A DNA stretch of 14,716 nucleotides from Campylobacterota bacterium (GTDB lineage: Bacteria; Campylobacterota; Campylobacteria; Campylobacterales; SZUA-545): the NCBI GenBank assembly GCA_003561815.1, contig PWVP01000154.1:1-14716 (forward strand). Reading direction: 5' to 3'. Made by a program: the position numbers and the translations under genes. The notes under the pieces are model-generated. The model saw nothing but the letters and a program-made list of their open reading frames with translations. It was not told the origin of the DNA and did not search any database. How positions within the stretch are numbered: position 1 is the stretch's first letter; the number at the start of each line of letters is the position of its first letter. Shown here one piece after another: positions 7,429-14,575 of this stretch.

Positions 7429-8159
7429 AGTTGCGCCTCAAACACCCGCCGCACCGCGCCTTTAAAGTAAAGCTTCTCCTCCATCAACGAGAGGGTGAGC
7501 GTTTCGCCGCTTTTAGGTATAACGCGGCAGGGGTTGGGCGCGCTGCCTTCCAGATAAGCGCGCAGAAAGCAGGCGGCCATCCCGGTGCCACACGCCAGCG
7601 TTTCGCCCTCCACACCCCGCTCAAAGGTGCGTACCCGCAGCATTTCGTTTTCGATAGTGGCGAGATTCACATTGGCATTATGCGCCCTGCGCAGCTTGGC
7701 CAAAGGCAGACTTTCAAACAGCGCGAGATCCCCAAAGGCCACCAGATGGGGCACGCCGGTATCGATGAGCCACCACTTTAATCCCGCCTCTTCAATCGAT
7801 CGATTGTGAATCTGGTGGGCGGTGAGTTCGGTTTCGACATCGGCCCCCTCGATCCGGGCAGCGATCTCCCCCGCACCGGTTAAAAAGCGCATCTGTGCCG
7901 GTGCAAGCCCCGCCTCATAGGCGTAGTGGGCCGCCGCGCGCGCACCGTTTCCACACATCGAAGCTGCGCTGCCATCGGCGTTATAGAAATCCCACTCAAA
8001 GTCCAGCGTCTCGTGGGGCAGAAGCACGATCAGCCCATCGGCGCCGATCCCCTCCTGGCGATCACACAGCGCCCGGGCGAGCGCGCTGCGATCTTCATGG
8101 TTAAAATGGTGCGTGATGATAAAGTCGTTTCCGCTTGCGCTATATTTAGTCCAGTTCAC
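7419..8159 (-). CDS. dapF: Diaminopimelate epimerase
   Basis: DapF interconverts LL- and meso-diaminopimelate, supplying lysine and peptidoglycan synthesis in the cytosol. The 246-residue length fits the shorter versions of the family. The N-terminus has KYSASGNDF. The first catalytic Cys is C69 in MCGNGARA and the second is C190 in ACGTGMAA, the usual two-base pair. DTGVPHLV and RTFERGVEGET are also typical. The start is GTG at 8159 with AAGGA 6 bp upstream, within a 14-bp overlap with coaE. The stop lies inside the start of the TudS-like gene. dapA is in the long operon further right, so the pathway is split over at least two transcription units here. Confidence 0.96.
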   Translation of the reverse strand: MNWTKYSASGNDFIITHHFNHEDRSALARALCDRQEGIGADGLIVLLPHETLDFEWDFYNADGSAASMCGNGARAAAHYAYEAGLAPAQMRFLTGAGEIAARIEGADVETELTAHQIHNRSIEEAGLKWWLIDTGVPHLVAFGDLALFESLPLAKLRRAHNANVNLATIENEMLRVRTFERGVEGETLACGTGMAACFLRAYLEGSAPNPCRVIPKSGETLTLSLMEEKLYFKGAVRRVFEAQLCA

Positions 8160-8715
8160 GAATTTTCCTTATGAATTGATCCACCTCGCGGGTGAGGTGG
8201 CGGATGTCACCGCTATTATCAATCACCCAACTCGCGCGGCGCTTCTTCTCTTCGATCGGCAGCTGGGTGTCGATGCGTCGTGTCGCCTCGGCCTCATCGT
8301 ATCCGCGCTCCTTTTTTAGCCGCGCTATCTGTTGCTTGCGCGGGGCGTAAACCACCACGCTGTACTTAAACGGATAGGCCCCACTCTCAAAAAAGAGCGG
8401 GATATCCACGAAGTAGGGCACCCCTAAAGGCTCCAGCTCTTCACAGCGGGTCAAAATCCGGCGGCGAATCTCCGGGTGAACGATCGCTTCGAGCGCCTGG
8501 CGTTTGGCCGCATCGGCAAAGACGATCGCCCCTAGCCGGGTGCGATCGGCGGTGCCAAAAAGTGCGGTCACCTCCTGGGCTTTATCGACGAGCACCTCAT
8601 GGGCGATCGCATCCGCATCGATGATACGATAACCGTGGAGCTTGAGTAGGTTGCACACCGTGCTTTTTCCGGTGGCGATGGAGCCGGTCAGGGCGATAGC
8701 GTGTTCGTAACTCAT
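8146..8715 (-). CDS. coaE: Dephospho-CoA kinase
   Basis: CoaE carries out the last step of coenzyme A synthesis, phosphorylating the ribose 3' hydroxyl of dephospho-CoA. With ATG at 8715 the protein is 189 residues, close to the family norm. The P-loop is GSIATGKST (11-19). IDADAIAHEV, IVHPEIR and the VDIPLFFESG segment are characteristic, and ERGYDEAEATRRIDTQ matches the lid region. A GTG at 8730 would add five residues but has no better ribosome site. The ATG itself has no Shine-Dalgarno sequence and sits 5 bp after a TAAAAT hexamer, so the transcript may be leaderless. It is first in the unit with dapF and the TudS-like gene, and divergent from the flavin reductase gene. Confidence 0.95.
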   Translation of the reverse strand: MSYEHAIALTGSIATGKSTVCNLLKLHGYRIIDADAIAHEVLVDKAQEVTALFGTADRTRLGAIVFADAAKRQALEAIVHPEIRRRILTRCEELEPLGVPYFVDIPLFFESGAYPFKYSVVVYAPRKQQIARLKKERGYDEAEATRRIDTQLPIEEKKRRASWVIDNSGDIRHLTREVDQFIRKIRELD

Positions 8716-8720
8716 GCGCC

Positions 8721-8743
8721 ATTTTAACACAGGGTGCTACAAT
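8721..8743. promoter_or_regulatory. Divergent promoter pair between coaE and the flavin reductase gene
   Basis: The whole intergenic gap is 34 bp. On the minus strand TAAAAT (8721-8726) lies 5 bp before the coaE ATG. On the plus strand TACAAT (8738-8743) lies 6 bp before the flavin reductase ATG. A GGGTG/CACCC inverted repeat (8732-8736 and 8744-8748) flanks the plus-strand box. No purine-rich ribosome site precedes either ATG. If these are true -10 boxes, both messages would begin at or next to their start codons. Confidence 0.4.
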
Positions 8744-8749
8744 CACCCC

Positions 8750-9328
8750 ATGATTTTAAAGTATAGCGATCTCGATACAGCGACACGGTATAAACTGATG
8801 AGTCAGGCGGTGGTGCCCCGGCCCATTGCGTGGGTGGTGACCGAGGGGGCCTGCGGGGTGAATGTGGCCCCCTTTAGCTACTTCGCGCCGCTAAGCTCCC
8901 AGCCGCCGGTGGTGGTGCTATCAGTCGGGCACAAGAAGGATGGCACCCCTAAGGATACGCTCTATAACCTCACCACGACGCGAAAAGCGACCATCTGCAG
9001 CGTCGGTGAGGCGCATCTAAAGAAGATGCACCTAAGCAGCACCAGCCACCCGATCGAAGAGGGTGAAGCGGCGATCTATGACATTGCGACCGAGCGGATA
9101 CGAGAGGGGTATCCGCCGATCGTAAGCGGGTGCGATTCGGCGCTTTTTTGCAGTTTTTATCAACGCATCGATCTGCCCGGCAGCCAGACCATTCCGCTGA
9201 TTTTAGAGATCCACGCCCACTATCTACGCGAAGGGTTGGCCGATAGGGATCTCAACTTCGTCATCGAGGCGATGGGCCGTGTGGGGCGGGCCTATCACCC
9301 GCCAAGCCAGGAGCTAATCCGGCTCTAG
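8750..9328 (+). CDS. Flavin reductase family protein (FMN-binding split barrel)
   Basis: The 192-residue protein belongs to the flavin reductase/DIM6-NTAB-like split-barrel family, whose members bind FMN and use NAD(P)H, often serving a partner monooxygenase. Family marks are VVPRPIAWV near residue 21, NVAPFSYFAPLSSQPPVV (about 38-55), GTPKDTLYN and a conserved helix in the DTLYNLTTTRKAT region. I chose ATG at 8750, since MILKYSDL matches the usual N-terminus; an ATG at 8714 would overlap the coaE start codon. There is no Shine-Dalgarno sequence. The substrate and partner cannot be told, and no monooxygenase gene is in the window. Its stop shares CTAG with the stop of the convergent YggS gene (4-bp overlap). 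It is the only plus-strand gene in the right 11 kb. Confidence 0.85.
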   Translation: MILKYSDLDTATRYKLMSQAVVPRPIAWVVTEGACGVNVAPFSYFAPLSSQPPVVVLSVGHKKDGTPKDTLYNLTTTRKATICSVGEAHLKKMHLSSTSHPIEEGEAAIYDIATERIREGYPPIVSGCDSALFCSFYQRIDLPGSQTIPLILEIHAHYLREGLADRDLNFVIEAMGRVGRAYHPPSQELIRL

Positions 9329-9990
9329 TCGTGATCGAAAAGCACACTGCCTAGACGCACGAGATTGGCACCGCAGGCGATGGCGAGTTCATAGTCTCCG
9401 CTCATGCCCATGGAGCAGGTTTTGGCGCCTACGCTTTTGAGCTGCTCGAAGAGGGCGTGGGTGGTTTCGAAGCTCTTTTGCACCACGGCGCGATCGTCGC
9501 TATGCGCACCGATGGTCATCACCCCTTCGAGCTGAAGCGCTGGATAGTTTTCACGGATCTGATGGTAGATGGCGATCGCCTCATCGGGATCGACGCCGCC
9601 TTTGCTCGCTTCGCGGGCACTATTGATCTGCAAAAGGGCGCGCTGTGTTTTCCCAGCCCGCTCTAGCCGTTCGTGGTAGGCCCCAGCGAGTTCGAGCGAG
9701 TCGATGGAGTGGACCAGCACCGGCCGCTGGGCGATGAGTTTGTTGATCTTGTTTTTCTGAAGCGTGCCGATAAAGTGCCAGGCGATGGGCAGCGCCTCAA
9801 GCGCTTCGGCTTTGAGTTCGAGATCCTGGACTTTGTTCTCGCCAAAGGCGCGCTGCCCCTCGGCATACAGTGTGCGGATCTGATCGACGCTGGCGTATTT
9901 GCTCACCGCCACCAGCTGGATAATCTGATGGCGGCTGTAGCTAATGCGCGCCTTCTCGATCCGTTCGATCGCCACCTCCAGTCGTGTCAT
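9325..9990 (-). CDS. yggS: YggS/PROSC-type pyridoxal phosphate homeostasis protein
   Basis: This PLP-binding protein of the alanine racemase-like barrel fold buffers pyridoxal phosphate and affects amino-acid and vitamin B6 balance; no catalytic role is firmly known. The 221-residue length is typical. PLP Lys31 sits in AVSKYASVDQI. FGENKVQDL, WHFIGTLQKNKI, VHSIDSLELA and the SMGMSGDYELAI phosphate-binding segment are all present. It is the last gene of the long minus-strand operon, starting 10 bp after the rseP stop with AAGGAGG-like bases just ahead of the ATG. Its end overlaps the flavin reductase stop, so no terminator hairpin fits between the two genes. Confidence 0.94.
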   Translation of the reverse strand: MTRLEVAIERIEKARISYSRHQIIQLVAVSKYASVDQIRTLYAEGQRAFGENKVQDLELKAEALEALPIAWHFIGTLQKNKINKLIAQRPVLVHSIDSLELAGAYHERLERAGKTQRALLQINSAREASKGGVDPDEAIAIYHQIRENYPALQLEGVMTIGAHSDDRAVVQKSFETTHALFEQLKSVGAKTCSMGMSGDYELAIACGANLVRLGSVLFDHD

Positions 9991-10000
9991 GTCGCCCTCC

Positions 10001-11056
10001 TTAGCCGTTTGTGAGTCGGTTGATGTCGTTGTAGAGTCCTAGCATCATCAAAGCCAGCAGGATCATCCACCCGATGACCGTCATGTGATAAAACACCTTT
10101 TCCGCCGGTGGCTTACCCCGAATCTGCTCATAGATCGTAAAGATCAGATGCCCACCATCAAGGGCGGGGATGGGCAGCAGGTTGAGTACACCCAGATTGA
10201 CCGAGATGAGAGCTGTGAAGGTGAGTAGGGCTAAAAAGCCCACGCTGCTCGCTTCGGAGGTGAACTGCACGATGGAGATCACGCCCCCCACATTATCGGG
10301 GCTGATGGCTCCAGAGATGAGCTTGATGACGCTTTGAAAGATGAGTGTGCTCGCCCAGAGGGTGCGTTCAGCCCCCACCGCCAGCGCTTCGATGGGGTTG
10401 TGGGTGAGCACCACCGTCTCCCCCGAGGGGGAGATGCCGATCATGCGGCGCTGTTCACTCTCGCCGAAGATGTTCTGCCCCTCCATCATCTGCGGCTCGA
10501 TCGCTAAGCGCATACCGCGCCGATCGCGATCGATGAGCAGCTCGATCCGATCCGATCCGCTCTGGATATGCTTACTGATCGCATCCCAGCTCTTGATCGC
10601 CGCGCCGTCAATCTCCACGATCCGATCGCCCGCCTTGAGCCCCGCCTGGGCGGCGGGCGAATCCTCCATCACGCTTCCGATGCTGGGCGCTAGCGCACTC
10701 ATCCCTGCTATCGCCACCCAGACGAAGAGCAAAAAGGCGAGCAGAAAGTTGGCAAAGGGGCCGGCGGCCAAGATGACCATCCGCTGCCAGGGGGGTTTGG
10801 CATCGTAGGCGTCCGCATCACCACTGCGATTAAGCGGATCGGTATCATCCTGACCCTTCATCTTCACATAGCCTCCCAGCGGGATGGCGGCGATGCGGTA
10901 CTCGGTTTCGCCCCACTGCTTTTTTAGGATCGCTTTGCCAAACCCGACGCTAAAGACCTCGACTTTGACCTTAAAAAAGCGCGCGGCCAGAAAGTGGCCC
11001 AGCTCGTGAAAGAAGATCAAAAACGAGAGTACTAGAATCGAGACAACTAGACCCAT
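10001..11056 (-). CDS. rseP: RIP metalloprotease RseP (site-2 protease family)
   Basis: This inner-membrane zinc protease cuts transmembrane segments of anti-sigma factors and leftover signal peptides. At 351 residues it is the short form with one PDZ domain. HEXXH is H17-E18-L19-G20-H21 in the first membrane helix. A second helix lies at about 92-118. The PDZ domain covers about 120-200, including SPAAQAGLKAGDRIVEIDG. NLLPIPALDGGH near residue 300 supplies the third metal ligand, and a last helix lies near 325-343. The ATG directly abuts the pgsA stop (TAGATG), with no gap. No anti-sigma factor or sigma-E gene is visible, so the target here is unknown. Placement beside pgsA and a lipid-synthesis enzyme fits a membrane-biogenesis operon. 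Confidence 0.96.
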   Translation of the reverse strand: MGLVVSILVLSFLIFFHELGHFLAARFFKVKVEVFSVGFGKAILKKQWGETEYRIAAIPLGGYVKMKGQDDTDPLNRSGDADAYDAKPPWQRMVILAAGPFANFLLAFLLFVWVAIAGMSALAPSIGSVMEDSPAAQAGLKAGDRIVEIDGAAIKSWDAISKHIQSGSDRIELLIDRDRRGMRLAIEPQMMEGQNIFGESEQRRMIGISPSGETVVLTHNPIEALAVGAERTLWASTLIFQSVIKLISGAISPDNVGGVISIVQFTSEASSVGFLALLTFTALISVNLGVLNLLPIPALDGGHLIFTIYEQIRGKPPAEKVFYHMTVIGWMILLALMMLGLYNDINRLTNG

Positions 11057-11614
11057 CTACTTCGCCTCCACCGCTTGGGCGTAGCCGCGCACATACTCAT
11101 AGCCCGAGTAGAGGGTGATGATGAGCGCGCCGTAGAGCAGCCAGGTGCCCGGAAACCAGTCGAGGATCAAAAAGATAATCGCGGTAATCTGTAGCCCGGT
11201 TTTCCATTTGCCCCAGTTGCCCGCAGCGACGCTGCGTCCGGCACTTGCGGCCGCCACCCGCAGCCCGGTGATAAAAAACTCCCGCGTTAAGATGAGCAGC
11301 ACGACCCACGCATTGGCCCGATCGATGAGCATCAGACCGATAAAGGCGGCTAGAACCAGCAGCTTATCGGCTAGCGGATCGAGAATCTCACCCAGCGTGG
11401 TGGCCATGTTCCATTTGCGCGCGATATAGCCGTCGAAAAAGTCGGTGATCGCCGCAAAGGCGAAGACCAGCACCGCAAAGTAGTCCACCCACTCCACATG
11501 GACACCGCGATCGAGAAAAACCCCCCGCTCAATCAGCAGAAAGAAGAGCACCGGCGCACAGGCGATGCGCATCCAGGCGAGGGTGTTGGGGATATTAAAG
11601 GCGTGTCGGCTCAT
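11057..11614 (-). CDS. pgsA: CDP-diacylglycerol-glycerol-3-phosphate 3-phosphatidyltransferase
   Basis: PgsA transfers a phosphatidyl group from CDP-diacylglycerol to glycerol-3-phosphate, the committed step to phosphatidylglycerol and cardiolipin. The 185-residue length is usual. The CDP-alcohol phosphatidyltransferase motif D-x2-D-G-x2-A-R-x8-G-x3-D-x3-D is complete, beginning in TDFFDGYIARK and ending in ILDPLADK. NIPNTLAWMRI at the N-terminus and LTREFFITGLR are also typical. Several membrane helices are visible. The ATG overlaps the preceding stop by one base (TGATG), and the stop touches the rseP ATG. As I recall it, pgsA close to this reductase and dapA is also seen in H. pylori. Confidence 0.95.
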   Translation of the reverse strand: MSRHAFNIPNTLAWMRIACAPVLFFLLIERGVFLDRGVHVEWVDYFAVLVFAFAAITDFFDGYIARKWNMATTLGEILDPLADKLLVLAAFIGLMLIDRANAWVVLLILTREFFITGLRVAAASAGRSVAAGNWGKWKTGLQITAIIFLILDWFPGTWLLYGALIITLYSGYEYVRGYAQAVEAK

Positions 11615-12387
11615 CAGGTAAAGCTGCTGCCACCATCGGCGATAAGGGTTTGGCCGGTAATCCAGTGGCTATCCTCTGAGCACAAAAAGAGCGCCGTACC
11701 GGCTAGATCCTCAGCCTGACCCATTCGCCCCATCGGGGTACGCTTGATGGTCTCTGCCTTCATCTCCTCGTAGTTGGGAAACTTTTTCAGCGCATCGGTA
11801 TCGATCGGGCCGCCGGAGAGGACATTGACGCGGATGTTTTTGCAGGCGAGCTCGTTGGCGGCGTATTTGGCCATGATCTCCAGTGCCGCTTTGCTGTTGC
11901 CGTGACCGGCGTAGTTGTCGGTGTGGACCAGATTGCCCGTGGAGCTGATCGCCACGATCGCGCCGCCGCCGTTTTGCTCCATCCGCTTGGCCGCCTCCTG
12001 TGCGCCCACCACAAAGGCGAGCACCGTAGCGGTGTAGATGTTGTTCAGCCCCTTGGGCTTGAGCCGCATAAAGGGGGCAAACCCGCCCACCACCGGACGG
12101 CCGGAGATGATGGCGTTGGAGATAAAATAATCCACATGGGCAAAATCCTCATCGATCTGCTTAAAGAGCTCTTTGTAGCTCTCAGGCTGGAGGATGTCGA
12201 GTTTGTAGTAGCGCACCTTCACGCCAAACTGATTGACCAGATCAAACTCGATGTTTTTGGCCTCATCTTCGTTGCTGTTGTAGGTGAAGGCGATATTGCA
12301 CCCCTTGGAGGCGAACTTGTAGATGATCGCTTTGCCGATGCCGCGGGTGCCGCCGCTTAGGACAAGTGTTTTTCCGCTAAATTCCAT
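11614..12387 (-). CDS. FabL-like enoyl-ACP reductase (SDR family)
   Basis: This 257-residue short-chain dehydrogenase has the Rossmann motif GGTRGIGKA (12-20) and a C-terminal GQTLIADGGSSFT. The active-site spacing is Tyr159-x6-Lys166 (YAGHGNSK), with NYAGHGNSKAALE around it. Ordinary SDRs have Y-x3-K. The Y-x6-K spacing with GVSKAALE-like context is typical of FabL-type enoyl-ACP reductases, which complete each fatty-acid elongation cycle with NADPH. An AISSTGN segment lies where SDRs place their catalytic Ser. Homologues in this position have been labelled generic oxidoreductase or 7-alpha-hydroxysteroid dehydrogenase; the active-site spacing argues against the latter. The gene lies between dapA (1-bp TAATG overlap) and pgsA (1-bp overlap), and a link with phospholipid synthesis is sensible. 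The enzyme class is likely; the exact acyl substrate is inferred. Confidence 0.82.
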   Translation of the reverse strand: MEFSGKTLVLSGGTRGIGKAIIYKFASKGCNIAFTYNSNEDEAKNIEFDLVNQFGVKVRYYKLDILQPESYKELFKQIDEDFAHVDYFISNAIISGRPVVGGFAPFMRLKPKGLNNIYTATVLAFVVGAQEAAKRMEQNGGGAIVAISSTGNLVHTDNYAGHGNSKAALEIMAKYAANELACKNIRVNVLSGGPIDTDALKKFPNYEEMKAETIKRTPMGRMGQAEDLAGTALFLCSEDSHWITGQTLIADGGSSFT

Positions 12388-13271
12388 TAAAAACCTTTAA
12401 TATCATAGAGTTGGAGCATGGTTTCAAGCTGCTTCATGGTCTCTTTGCCCGGCATGGTCAGGGGCAGGCGATACTCCAGCGTGTCGAGCAGTCCGGCCAG
12501 ATACATCGCCGCTTTGATCGGGATGGGGTTGCTCTCTAAAAAGAGCGCTTTATTGATCGGATAGAGGCTATCACTCACCGCTTTGGCCGCCGGGTAGTCG
12601 CCACGCATCGCCGCATGGATGCACTCGCTGACCCGATCGGGCAGCAGGTTGGCTGTTACGGAGATGTTGCCCTGACCGCCGTTGGCCATGATGGGGTAGG
12701 TGATCGCATCTTCGCCGCTCACGATCACCAGATCCGGCCGCCCCATCGAAAGCGCCACCACCCGCTCCATCGATCCGCTCGCCTCTTTGATGCCGTAGAT
12801 GCTCCCCACCTCGTCAAAGAGGCGAAAGACCGTCTCAGGCAGCAGATCCACGCCGGTGCGACCGGGGACATTGTAGAGCATCACCGGGATCTCCACGCTG
12901 GCAGCGATCGCCTTATAGTGCTGATAGAGCCCCTCTTGGGTCGGTTTGTTGTAGTACGGTGTGACGCAGAGGATGCCATCGGCACCGGCCTTTTGGGCAA
13001 ACTTCGCCAGTCCGACCGCTTCGGCGGTGGCGTTACTGCCCGCACCGGCGAGCACTTTGGCTTTGCTCTCTTTGCAGACGGCGGCGGCCACCTCGATGCA
13101 CTCGCGGTGCTCATCGTGGGTCAGCGTGGCGCTCTCACCCGTGGTACCCACGGGAACCACCACATCGATTCCGTTTTTAATCTGCCGCTTAATCAGCTCT
13201 TCATAGGTTTTTAGATCGACCTTGCCCTCTTTAAACGGGGTAATGAGGGCGGTCATAGCACCGGTTAGCAC
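12387..13271 (-). CDS. dapA: 4-hydroxy-tetrahydrodipicolinate synthase
   Basis: DapA condenses pyruvate with aspartate semialdehyde, the first committed step to diaminopimelate and lysine. I chose GTG at 13271: AAGGAG sits about 7 bp ahead of it, the protein begins MLTGAMTALITPF as in the family, and Tyr133 and Arg138 then match E. coli numbering. A GTG at 13277 would lie only 2 bp from the ribosome site. The product is 294 residues. The Schiff-base Lys162 is in YGIKEASGS. GTTGESATL, VTPYYNKPTQEG and LYNVPGRTG are complete. The gene begins 2 bp after the M16 protease stop and overlaps the reductase start by 1 bp, so it is certainly in the same operon. Confidence 0.96.
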   Translation of the reverse strand: MLTGAMTALITPFKEGKVDLKTYEELIKRQIKNGIDVVVPVGTTGESATLTHDEHRECIEVAAAVCKESKAKVLAGAGSNATAEAVGLAKFAQKAGADGILCVTPYYNKPTQEGLYQHYKAIAASVEIPVMLYNVPGRTGVDLLPETVFRLFDEVGSIYGIKEASGSMERVVALSMGRPDLVIVSGEDAITYPIMANGGQGNISVTANLLPDRVSECIHAAMRGDYPAAKAVSDSLYPINKALFLESNPIPIKAAMYLAGLLDTLEYRLPLTMPGKETMKQLETMLQLYDIKGF

Positions 13272-13273
13272 GG

Positions 13274-14575
13274 TCACTCTCCTTTTCGTAGTATCACAGT
13301 GGTGCGGGTGCGATCGACCAGATACTGGCGCGCCACCCTCTCAATCGCTTCGCGTGAGAGCGCTTCGAGTCGCTGCTCATAGCGCAAAAGCGGCTCTAGA
13401 TCCCCTTTGGCCAGGTAATCCCCAAAGAGGCGCGCGAGGCTATCGGAGCTCTCCATGGCGTAGATAAACTCTGCGCGGGCGTTGATGCGCACCTTCTCCA
13501 GCTCCGCTTCGCTGAGCCCCTTTTCTTTGATGGCGTCCAGTTCGGCGAGGATCTCTGCCTTGACGCTCTCGGCGGTGATGCCGGGGTTGCAGACGGCCAG
13601 GATGATAAAGAGACCGGGCGCTTTGAGATCCATCACGAAGGCGTTGACGCCGTTGACCATCTGCTTCTCATCGACCAGTTTGGCCTGTAGGCGACTGCTC
13701 ACCCCATCGCTGAGCAGATCGCTGAGCGCCTCAAGCGGTACGATATCTTCGTGGTCAAAAGCGGGAATCTTCCAGGCCAGCGAGACGAGCTCCACCTCGC
13801 TCTCCTTATACACCTCGGTGCGGCGCGGACCGATCTGCTCAGGCTCGCTTCGGGGCCACTCAGGCAGTGCCGCGCGGTTTTCGATCGGGCCAAAGTGCGC
13901 CTTGGCCGCCTCAAAGAGCGCTTCGGGTGCCAGATCCCCCGCCACGACCAAAATCGCGTTTTGGGGCTGATAGTAGGTCTGGTGAAACGCCTTGAGATCG
14001 CTTAGCTCCCAGGCGAGAATATCCTCCATAAAACCGATCGGCGTCCACTGGTAGGGGTGGTAGGTGTAGGCGGTGTTAAAGAGGGTGAAGAAGAGATAGC
14101 CCATCGGGTTGTTATCGGTGCGCCAGCGCCGCTCTTCGGCCACCACATCGCGCTCGGGCTGAAACTCCTCCTCTTTGAGGCTCAAAGTCGCCATCATATC
14201 GGCGAAGAGTTCGAGATTGCGATCGAGGTTGTGGGTGGCGCTTTTGATAAAGTAGCGGGGGTAGTCAAAACCGGTCGAAGCGTTGGTCACACCGCCGAGG
14301 CTGCGGACGATGCGATCAAACTCACCCGCTTCCATGTTTTCGGTGGATTTGAAGTTCATGTGCTCGAGCATGTGGGCCAGGCCGCTTTGACCCAGCTTCT
14401 CATCGCCGCTACCCACCCGGTAGTAGAGATCGACGGTGATCACGCCGGTGTCGTTGTTCATGGGGATGGCGACCACCTTTAGGCCGTTGTCCAAACTCTT
14501 CATCTCGTAGTGGGGCAGGGTGGTTGCCATCAAAACTCCTGTCAAAAGTGTCCAAAAAAGTGCGATTCGTCTCAT
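13274..14575 (-). CDS. M16 family zinc metalloprotease (secreted, insulinase/pitrilysin type)
   Basis: This 433-residue protease is likely periplasmic. Residues 1-17 form a signal peptide (RR, then a hydrophobic core, ending MA before TTLP). The inverted zinc motif HxxEH is H68-M-L-E71-H72, in the context GLAHMLEHMNFKST. The distal ligand is probably E148 in RDVVAEERRWR, with E141 giving the usual E-x6-E. The second, inactive-type M16 domain covers about 190-430, with ILVVAGDL and the glycine-containing LLSDGVSSRLQ. This is the single-gene, two-domain form; many genomes carry a paired inactive subunit, which is not seen here. ATG at 14575 overlaps the pyrD stop (ATGA). Annotators have sometimes called relatives PqqE-like; nothing here supports a PQQ role. 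Confidence 0.93.
   Translation of the reverse strand: MRRIALFWTLLTGVLMATTLPHYEMKSLDNGLKVVAIPMNNDTGVITVDLYYRVGSGDEKLGQSGLAHMLEHMNFKSTENMEAGEFDRIVRSLGGVTNASTGFDYPRYFIKSATHNLDRNLELFADMMATLSLKEEEFQPERDVVAEERRWRTDNNPMGYLFFTLFNTAYTYHPYQWTPIGFMEDILAWELSDLKAFHQTYYQPQNAILVVAGDLAPEALFEAAKAHFGPIENRAALPEWPRSEPEQIGPRRTEVYKESEVELVSLAWKIPAFDHEDIVPLEALSDLLSDGVSSRLQAKLVDEKQMVNGVNAFVMDLKAPGLFIILAVCNPGITAESVKAEILAELDAIKEKGLSEAELEKVRINARAEFIYAMESSDSLARLFGDYLAKGDLEPLLRYEQRLEALSREAIERVARQYLVDRTRTTVILRKGE

Larger units (their letters stand above)
2176..12911. repeat. Scattered GCGATCGC octamers (HIP1-like word)
   Basis: The palindrome GCGATCGC occurs seven times by hand count, beginning at 2176, 4795, 5876, 7172, 8603, 9572 and 12904, all inside genes. 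For a sequence near 58% GC about 0.4 copies would be expected by chance. The core CGATCG is present about 45 times against roughly 5 expected. It is a dispersed word, not a tandem array. The base composition used is an estimate. Confidence 0.7.

Noticed and set aside
7793..7806. Perfect 14-bp palindrome CAATCGATCGATTG inside dapF
   Set aside because: It encodes ordinary DapF residues (around N-R-S-I-E) and is most simply explained by the general excess of CGATCG words. There is no promoter context.
8714..8749. ATG at 8714 as the flavin reductase start
   Set aside because: It overlaps the coaE start codon on the other strand, adds 12 residues not typical of the family, and runs through the proposed -10 box.
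12615..13214. 199-codon open frame antisense to dapA
   Set aside because: It mirrors dapA codons, is rich in His and Gly as antisense translations often are, and shows no domain.
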